Part shown: one piece after another, positions 26,199 to 32,229 of the stretch
How the letters are laid out: every line of letters begins with the position of its first letter
How positions within the stretch are numbered: position 1 is the stretch's first letter
Origin: Pseudomonas sp. Q2-TVG4-2
GTDB lineage: Bacteria > Pseudomonadota > Gammaproteobacteria > Pseudomonadales > Pseudomonadaceae
Reading direction: 5' to 3'
DNA length: 64,000 nt
NCBI RefSeq assembly: GCF_013620795.1
Contig: NZ_LGLW01000007.1
Coordinates: 204,411 to 268,410, forward strand
Translations under genes and position numbers: made by a program
Notes under the pieces: generated by a model
What the model was told of the DNA's origin: nothing
The model's database searches: none
Seen by the model: only the letters and a program-made list of their open reading frames with translations

Positions 26199-26597
26199 TC
26201 AACTGAGGGCTTTGATGAGATCGTCCTTACGCATTTTCGAACGACCCTGAACGTCACGCTCACGAGCCTTCTGCATCAGCTCGTCCCGCGTAAGATCGGT
26301 GAGGGAGGTGCTGCCCGAGCGGTCGTTGCGTGCCGATCCCTTGTTGGGGGAGTCACCCGAACGAGCCTTTGCCGCCCGATGCGCTGAATCCTTGCGATCG
26401 GCCCGCTTGGCTGTGTCGCTTTTCTTTTGTCCCGAGCCGCCCTTGCGCTCGCCACCTCCAGATTGCTTGTTGACGGTGGCCCAGGCTCGGGCTTCGGCCT
26501 CTTCCTCTGGCACCCCACGTTCCTCATAGCTCTCTTCGATATGTTCGGCTTTACGCTGCTGTTTGTCGGTGTATTTAGATTTTTCGCCTCTGGGCAT
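26199..26597 (-). CDS. Rho_N/SAP-like domain protein (often annotated plasmid stabilization protein)
   Basis: A 132-residue basic, lysine- and arginine-rich protein. Seen: an N-terminal segment (YTDKQQRKAEHIEESYEERG, about 9-28) of the kind found in ChaB-like and stress-related small proteins, the EAEARAWATVNKQSGGG block, a low-complexity Gly/Ser/Lys linker, and a C-terminal helix-extended-helix Rho_N domain (about 98-132: LTDLTRDELMQKARERDV...MRKDDLIKAL). The last domain is a nucleic-acid-binding fold in Rho factor. 'Plasmid stabilization' is a legacy name; the cellular role is unknown. Confidence 0.75.
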   Translation of the reverse strand: MPRGEKSKYTDKQQRKAEHIEESYEERGVPEEEAEARAWATVNKQSGGGERKGGSGQKKSDTAKRADRKDSAHRAAKARSGDSPNKGSARNDRSGSTSLTDLTRDELMQKARERDVQGRSKMRKDDLIKALS

Positions 26598-26984
26598 GAT
26601 GATTTACCTCGTGCCAGTAGAACATGTGGGGCCGCAGGTGCTTGCCCTAAAGTGGCTTGTGCCACGATGCCTGTGTTCTGTTTGGTCCTCGTGCCAGGCC
26701 TTGAGTTTCACGCGTGTTAGCATTGCAGGTTCCGCCTACCGCATCGGTCGTCCGGTTTGGCCGTGCCGCGACATGGCAGTTGAAAATGCATGTAGGTGGG
26801 CCGGGTACAGCAACAACAAACCTTGGCCAGCTTCACTTCAGCGGAACGAAATTCGTTTATGCTGGCCTGAAAGAGGCACGAGCCGCGCTATCTCGGTAGT
26901 TACAGCGTGATGTTCGTGTTTCGAATCTGTTTCAAAAATCTATGCTTGCCGCTACCGGTGAGCTTTGAATGAGGCGATAACCAG
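26598..26984. other. Intergenic region with a nested dyad, upstream of rmlD-like gene
   Basis: A 387-nt gap between divergent genes. It holds an outer inverted repeat GGCCAGC (26825-26831) / GCTGGCC (26861-26867) that encloses AACGAA-A-TTCGTT (26845-26857). No protein-coding frame here is convincing. It must contain promoters for both flanking genes and could hold an operator or a small RNA. Confidence 0.5.
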
Positions 26985-27911
26985 ATGCGAATCCTTGTAT
27001 GCGGAGCCGGTGGCCAGGTCGGCCACGAGTTGGTAGACCGTGCTGGTGCGTATGGTCTCGAGGCGCTTGGCATGACTCGGGAGCAACTGGACATTACCGA
27101 TGCTGGCCAAATCGCAGGTCTCATCAGCCAGCTCAAGCCGGGCATGATTATCAATGCAGCCGCCTACACGCATGTCGACAACGCCGAGACGCACAGCGAG
27201 CAGGCTTACGCGACTAACCGCGATGGCGCCGCCAGGCTGGCCGAGGCCGCTCGGCAAGCGTCCATTCCGTTGCTGCACATCTCTACCGATTATGTGTTTT
27301 CCGGCGAAGCCCGGCTGCCGTACCGTGAGGAAGACGATATCGCCCCAACGGGGGTTTACGGCGCGAGCAAGCTGGCCGGTGAATCAGCTATCCAAGCGGT
27401 GCTGGACGAGCATGTGATCCTGCGGACCAGTTGGGTATATGGCGTGCACGGACATAACTTCGTTAAGACGATGCTACGTCTTGGACGTCAACGCGATTCG
27501 CTGTCGGTCGTCGCCGATCAGTTTGGCTGCCCAACCCAGGCCGGTAGCATTGCAGACGTATTGCTGCAGCTGGCTCAGCGTTATGTTCAGAACGGTACGC
27601 TTGCCTGGGGGCTTTACCACTACAGCGGAAAGTCGCCCTGCACCTGGTTCGATTTCGCCGCAGAGATATTTCGTCAGGCGGAGGTCAAGGGCATTCTTCC
27701 AACAAAACCGAAGGTGTCCTCGATCACCACCGCCCAATACCCTACACCGGCGCGCCGGCCGGCCTGGTCGGTGCTCGATTGCACGAAGTTCGAAGCAACC
27801 TTCGGCATCGATACGCACGACTGGCATGATGATCTGTCCGTTGTGCTCGATGCGCTGATCGAGGCGGAGTCCGGTGCCGCGGTTGCTGCTGCGCAGCACT
27901 CCCAGGCCTGA
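26985..27911 (+). CDS. rfbD: dTDP-4-dehydrorhamnose reductase-like SDR (RmlD family)
   Basis: A 308-residue extended short-chain dehydrogenase. Seen: N-terminal nucleotide-binding GAGGQVGHEL, NAAAYTHVDNAETH, STDYVFSGEARLPYREED, catalytic YGASKLAGE (Y-x-x-x-K) and LRTSWVYGVHGHNFVKTML, all typical of RmlD, which makes dTDP-L-rhamnose. The other rml genes are absent nearby, so it may be a second copy or act on a different nucleotide sugar. A weak GAGGCGATAACC precedes the ATG. Confidence 0.85.
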   Translation: MRILVCGAGGQVGHELVDRAGAYGLEALGMTREQLDITDAGQIAGLISQLKPGMIINAAAYTHVDNAETHSEQAYATNRDGAARLAEAARQASIPLLHISTDYVFSGEARLPYREEDDIAPTGVYGASKLAGESAIQAVLDEHVILRTSWVYGVHGHNFVKTMLRLGRQRDSLSVVADQFGCPTQAGSIADVLLQLAQRYVQNGTLAWGLYHYSGKSPCTWFDFAAEIFRQAEVKGILPTKPKVSSITTAQYPTPARRPAWSVLDCTKFEATFGIDTHDWHDDLSVVLDALIEAESGAAVAAAQHSQA

Positions 27912-28037
27912 TCATCCGGATCGGCCCCTCGCTGAACATGGTCTGCATCCGGTTGGGTGATCTGGCTCGCGACTCGGGGTATTCTTTGCGGCTTTTGCGG
28001 GGCGACATCTGGTCGCTCCGGTTGCTGGAGAAGCCGC

Positions 28038-28937
28038 TTGGTCGTGTTTCAGGCAATTCTGCCTATCTTTGGCTTGATCATGCTCGGCTATCTGCTGGGT
28101 TGGCGACACTGGCTCGCGGGTGAAGCGGCGGCCGGGCTCGCCAATATCACCTTCAAATTGTTCATGCCGGCGGTATTGTTTACTGGCATTGCGCGCGCGC
28201 AGCTAAGCGAAGGCATGTCGCCGATGCTGTTGCTGGCTTATTTTGGGCCGGTGCTCGCCATTTTCGTTCTGGTGGGCCTGGTTGCCCACCGTTTGCTTGG
28301 ACGGGCTTCGCCCCTCGGACTGACGGCGGCCTATTCCAATAACGTGCTGGTCGGGATCCCCTTGGTCACAACCCTGCTTGGGCCGGAGAGCCTGGTCTAT
28401 GTGTTCGCCATCCTGGTTTTCCACAGCCTGATTCTGTTTTCGCTGCAGAGCTTCTACGGTGCGTTCGGTTCAGCGCAAAAGGTCAGTGGCACTGCGCTGC
28501 TGAAAAACCTTGCTAACCCGCTCATCGTGGGTTTGTTACTCGGCGCCTTGCTGAACGTGTCTGGGTTGGGTCTGCCGCAACCGGTGTGGCGCATGGCAGA
28601 CTGGTTGGCTCAGGCCGCCTTGCCTTGCGCGCTTATCGTGCTGGGCATCAGCCTGTCGCGCTATCGCCTGCGCCCGAGCACTACGGTGCTGGGGCTGGCA
28701 TTGGTCAAGTTGGGCTTGTTCCCGCTGCTGGTGTGGTGCGTCGGGGGGTTGCTGCCCGGACTCAGTCACGAGGCCCGCAGCGTGCTGGTGCTACTGGCGG
28801 CTTGCCCGAGTGGCGTCAACGTGCTGGCATTCGTGATTAATCAGGAAGATACCCGCGTGGTCAGTTCGACCGTGTTCCTCTCGACCCTGCTCGCGGCGAT
28901 CAGCCTGCCGCTGTGGATGCTGTTGACGTCTACGTGA
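28038..28937 (+). CDS. AEC-family (auxin efflux carrier-like) transporter
   Basis: A 299-residue inner-membrane protein with about ten hydrophobic helices in two halves (5+5), the AEC/bile-acid-anion-transporter topology. Seen: FQAILPIFGLIMLGYLLGW at the N-terminus, AAYSNNVLVGIPLV (conserved N-x-G-xx-P-like kink of the first half), LKNLANPLIVGLLLGALL and LLAACPSGVNVLAFV in the second half. The substrate is unknown; relatives carry malonate, malate or other anions. The frame is open from 27957, but TTG 28038 with GGAG 7 nt upstream gives the normal N-terminus; GTG 28044 is the alternative. Confidence 0.82.
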   Translation: MVVFQAILPIFGLIMLGYLLGWRHWLAGEAAAGLANITFKLFMPAVLFTGIARAQLSEGMSPMLLLAYFGPVLAIFVLVGLVAHRLLGRASPLGLTAAYSNNVLVGIPLVTTLLGPESLVYVFAILVFHSLILFSLQSFYGAFGSAQKVSGTALLKNLANPLIVGLLLGALLNVSGLGLPQPVWRMADWLAQAALPCALIVLGISLSRYRLRPSTTVLGLALVKLGLFPLLVWCVGGLLPGLSHEARSVLVLLAACPSGVNVLAFVINQEDTRVVSSTVFLSTLLAAISLPLWMLLTST

Positions 28938-28951
28938 GTCCGCAGGCGGCT

Positions 28952-29704
28952 TCAGGACCTGCCGCGTCGATCACCGTGCGCGTGGGGGGCGATGATGTCC
29001 TCGAGGCGCAGTCCGGTCAGGCCGTGAATGGTGCGCCAGAGATAATAGAAAATCGCCATCATCATCACCATGCTCGGAATCGCAATCATCGGATAGCTGA
29101 GCAAGGTCATGCGGCCGAGCTCAGCGTTGAATGCCTCACTACCGGCCGGGCTGTTGACGATCCATTTGGCCAGCACATAATTCATGAACGACGAAAAGAA
29201 GAAGGTGCCGCTGAGAAAGTAAGTGGCGCGCAGCAGCCGTGTCTCGAAGTGAGCGGTCTGCCCGTTGCGTTCGAGTTGCTCGTGAACCTTCTCGACGTTG
29301 AGTACCTTGGGGTTGTACAGCAGCGTGCGGATGAGCGGAAAGCGAGTGCGGGTAGAGGCCAGCACGGCGATGCCGATAATGCCTGGAATGGCGGCTTCCT
29401 TGATTGCCAGCCACTGCGGATCGAGCTGCAGCAAGCCGATGCCACCGGTAAGCAGCACGCTGATCAGCCCCAGCAGCGCGATCCAGTTGAATTTGCGGTA
29501 CTTCGCCAACTCGAACAATCCCCAGCCGAGCGGGAATGCCAGTGCCAGCAATAGCGCGCCGTCTGCGCCGAGGCGGTCTTCGCCACTGAGCTTCATCAGG
29601 ATCACCGAAGGAATCACGATGCTGATGGCCAGGTCCATCAAGGGCCGAGGCTTGTGGTCGGCCGGCTGGCCGGCGCCGGGTGGGTTGGTGCGGGTATTGG
29701 TCAT
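28952..29704 (-). CDS. VC0807-family membrane protein
   Basis: A 250-residue membrane protein of unknown function, resembling the VC0807/intracellular-septation-like family. Seen: five to six hydrophobic helices (LMDLAISIVIPSVILMKLSG, then LLALAFPLGWGLFELAKY with the conserved FELAKYRKFN, and ISVLLTGGIGLLQL), a cytoplasmic segment with NPKVLNVEKVHEQLER, and two further C-terminal helices. The frame opens further upstream (29788), but the residue at 29704 gives the family N-terminus; the start remains uncertain because no strong ribosome-binding site is seen. Confidence 0.72.
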   Translation of the reverse strand: MTNTRTNPPGAGQPADHKPRPLMDLAISIVIPSVILMKLSGEDRLGADGALLLALAFPLGWGLFELAKYRKFNWIALLGLISVLLTGGIGLLQLDPQWLAIKEAAIPGIIGIAVLASTRTRFPLIRTLLYNPKVLNVEKVHEQLERNGQTAHFETRLLRATYFLSGTFFFSSFMNYVLAKWIVNSPAGSEAFNAELGRMTLLSYPMIAIPSMVMMMAIFYYLWRTIHGLTGLRLEDIIAPHAHGDRRGRS

Positions 29705-29794
29705 GTGATTCGTGTTCGTCTCGGAAGAGCGCGCATGATCACCCGAGAGCGCGTCCTTAGCCATAGTGCAATGGTGGTGTTCCGTCACAACAGG

Positions 29795-30745
29795 TTACTG
29801 ACCGGTACCACCTTTGCGTCGCCTTTCTGACCATTGCGCAGCTTCGAAGACCGACACCACGAGAATTGCGAGGGCGAATGGCAGCAGCAGGTAGAAGCCC
29901 CTGAATACGATCAGGGCTGCCAGGACGTCGGCAGTCGCCAGCTCAGGCAAAGCCGCAATAAAGGTCACTTCGAGCACTCCGAGGCCACCCGGCGCATGGG
30001 ACAGCAAGGCCAGGGAAAATGATGCGAGGAACACCCCAAGCACCACCAGATAGCCGGGGTTCTGCGCCTCGGGGAGGGCAAAGTAGATGATCGCGGCGGC
30101 ACAGGCGAGCTCCAGCGGTGCGGCGATTAGCTGTCTTCCGACAATTGGCAGGCGTGGATAGTCGATGCGCCATTTGCCGACGTGCATCGGTGCGAAATGT
30201 CGCCAGGCGCCAATTACGTAAAGGCCGACCAGACATAGCAGAGAGGAGCCAACTGCGATCGACAACCATGGCTCGGCGTCGATGAGCCTGTTCAGCAGGT
30301 CGGGTCGAAGAACTAGCACGGCGCCGCCCGCCAGTAGGGTCCCGAGAAAAAACGTCAATGAGCAGAACACGATCAGCACGCCGATCTCGTGTGGGGTAAG
30401 GCCCTTGCTGCGGTAGGCGCGGTAGCGCACGACCGCGCCGGAAAACACCGACGCACCTACGTTATGGGCCAAGGCATACGTGGTGAACGAGCAGAGCGTA
30501 ATGAACCACCATGAAATGTTCTTGCCCAGATGGGCTATGGCGATTCGGTCGTACCAGGCCAGCGCGCTGTAGGCACCGACGGTCGCCAGGCCTGCCAGCA
30601 ACCAGTCGCCATTGCTGATCGCTTCGAGGCTGTCGGTGAGTTCGGCCAGCGAAAGATTGCGAATTTCCTGATAAAGCAGATAGCCGGAAAGCAGTACCGC
30701 CGTGATGCCGACAAGGGTCCAGGCGACATCGCTCCTCTTCATCAT
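29795..30745 (-). CDS. Lysylphosphatidylglycerol-synthase-type transmembrane protein (UPF0104)
   Basis: A 316-residue membrane protein with about eight helices, matching the flippase-like N-terminal module of MprF/LPG synthases but without the soluble synthetase domain. Seen: the YALAHNVGASVFSGAVVRYRAYRSKG-type signature (about 90-115; YAL...G-x-V-x-R-YR) and GGLGVLEVTFIAALP near the C-terminus. Stand-alone members are uncharacterised; lipid translocation is a guess by homology. ATG 30745 has GGAG 8 nt upstream. It is divergent from the P450 gene. Confidence 0.8.
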   Translation of the reverse strand: MMKRSDVAWTLVGITAVLLSGYLLYQEIRNLSLAELTDSLEAISNGDWLLAGLATVGAYSALAWYDRIAIAHLGKNISWWFITLCSFTTYALAHNVGASVFSGAVVRYRAYRSKGLTPHEIGVLIVFCSLTFFLGTLLAGGAVLVLRPDLLNRLIDAEPWLSIAVGSSLLCLVGLYVIGAWRHFAPMHVGKWRIDYPRLPIVGRQLIAAPLELACAAAIIYFALPEAQNPGYLVVLGVFLASFSLALLSHAPGGLGVLEVTFIAALPELATADVLAALIVFRGFYLLLPFALAILVVSVFEAAQWSERRRKGGTGQ

Positions 30746-30951
30746 TACGTTGGCTCCTTGGCGACGGCTTATGCCTCGAAGCGAAGGTTCGGACAATGAT
30801 GGTGCATGCGTCGCGGAATAATTCGGCCGGTCTTTTATCGGCAGCGAACCGCGCGTTTTGTTCATTTCGAAGCAGGCGCGGGCGAGGCGCCGGCACCCAT
30901 GCAGCGCTGCGAGGTCTACCGGTGAACCAGTCTGTTTATGGAGGCGTGCTT

Positions 30952-32208
30952 ATGCCGGACATCCCGCGAGACTCACAGGCGGAAAGCTCGCTTTCGCTAC
31001 TCAGCGAAGGCTACTCGTTCATTCCCAGCCGGTGTCGGCGGCTCGGATCGGATCTCTTTCAGGTCCGTCTGTTGATGCAGAACACCATCTGCATGAGCGG
31101 GGAAGATGCTGCCAAATTGTTCTACGACGAGCAGCTGTTTCAACGCCAGCACGCGGCCCCGCGTATGCTGCAAAAGACGTTGTTCGGCCAGGGTGGCGTG
31201 CAGGGATTGGATGGCGAGGCGCATCGGTATCGCAAGCAACTGTTCTCATCGTTGCTGACGAATGATGCGATCGCAGAGTTGGTGCGGTTGAGCGAGGCCA
31301 ATTGGCTGGCGGCCATGGAGGCGTGGCAGCTTAGCGATCGTGTGGTCCTTATGCCCGAGGTGCAGGCGATCCTTACTCGCTCTGTATGCGAGTGGGCCGG
31401 CGTGCCGCTCGTGGAGCATGAACTGACAAAGCGTCGCGATCAGCTGGCGGCCATGATTGATGGTGCGGGTGGCGTTGGAGCCCGTCACTGGCGTGCCCGT
31501 AAGGCGCGTAAAGAGGCGGAACGCTGGATAGTCGACTTGATCAATCGAGTGCGTGACGGAACCATGGAGATTGGCGACGACCGGGCGCTGGCGGTGGTCG
31601 CTCGGTATCGCGATACCGATGGGGCCGTTCTGGAGGAGCGGATCGCTTCTGTGGAAATGCTCAACCTGCTGCGCCCGACCGTCGCGGTGGCACGTTTCAT
31701 CGTCTATGCCGCGATGGAATTGCTGGCGCACCCACAATGGCGGCAGCGTCTGCAGGAGGATAATGACGCGCTGGAACCCTTTGCCCAGGAAGTTCGTCGC
31801 CTCCATGCCTTCTTCCCCTTCACCGCGGCGCGCGTTCGAAAGGATTTCGAATGGAAGGGCTATCATTTTCCCAAAGGCACCCGGGTGTTGCTGGATCTCT
31901 ACGGTACCAACCGAGACGCGCGACTCTGGGCGGAGCCCGAGGTCTTTCGCCCCGAGCGCTTCGCCACTTGGGATGGCGGTGCGTTCAACTTCATCACCCA
32001 AGGTGGGGGCAGTGTGGCCACAGGCCATCGCTGCCCAGGAGAGCCTTTGGCGATTGCGTTACTGACGAGTGCGCTGCGCATGCTGACGAGGCGGATGAAC
32101 TATGCGGTACCCGCTCAGGACCTGCACATGGATGAGTCCCGAATGCCAGCGCAACCGGAAGGCTTGCTAGTCATCAGTGATATACGGCCCGTGCCGCAGG
32201 AGGCGTAG
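30952..32208 (+). CDS. CYP152-type cytochrome P450 (fatty-acid peroxygenase family)
   Basis: A 418-residue soluble P450. Seen: the N-terminal SLSLLSEGYSFIPSRCRR and ICMSGEDAAKLFYD blocks typical of P450-BSbeta/SPalpha/OleT, R241-P242 in the I-helix (NLLRPTVAVARF) in place of the usual acid-alcohol pair, and the heme loop with C361 (QGGGSVATGHRCPGE). Family members use H2O2 to hydroxylate or decarboxylate fatty acids, with the substrate carboxylate paired to that arginine. Residue 84 is Gln, as in P450-BSbeta, where OleT has His, which favours hydroxylation. GGAGG lies 7 nt before ATG 30952. It is monocistronic, converging with retS. Confidence 0.93.
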   Translation: MPDIPRDSQAESSLSLLSEGYSFIPSRCRRLGSDLFQVRLLMQNTICMSGEDAAKLFYDEQLFQRQHAAPRMLQKTLFGQGGVQGLDGEAHRYRKQLFSSLLTNDAIAELVRLSEANWLAAMEAWQLSDRVVLMPEVQAILTRSVCEWAGVPLVEHELTKRRDQLAAMIDGAGGVGARHWRARKARKEAERWIVDLINRVRDGTMEIGDDRALAVVARYRDTDGAVLEERIASVEMLNLLRPTVAVARFIVYAAMELLAHPQWRQRLQEDNDALEPFAQEVRRLHAFFPFTAARVRKDFEWKGYHFPKGTRVLLDLYGTNRDARLWAEPEVFRPERFATWDGGAFNFITQGGGSVATGHRCPGEPLAIALLTSALRMLTRRMNYAVPAQDLHMDESRMPAQPEGLLVISDIRPVPQEA

Positions 32209-32229
32209 CGGCGCGGCAGCGAAACAGCG

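Noticed and set aside
26029..26250. 73-codon plus-strand frame
   Set aside because: It is antisense to the 44-residue microprotein and the end of the Rho_N gene, both of which have good ribosome-binding sites.
26714..26899. Small frame (61 codons) in the gap before the rmlD-like gene
   Set aside because: No ribosome-binding site, no similarity, and it overlaps a dyad that looks regulatory.
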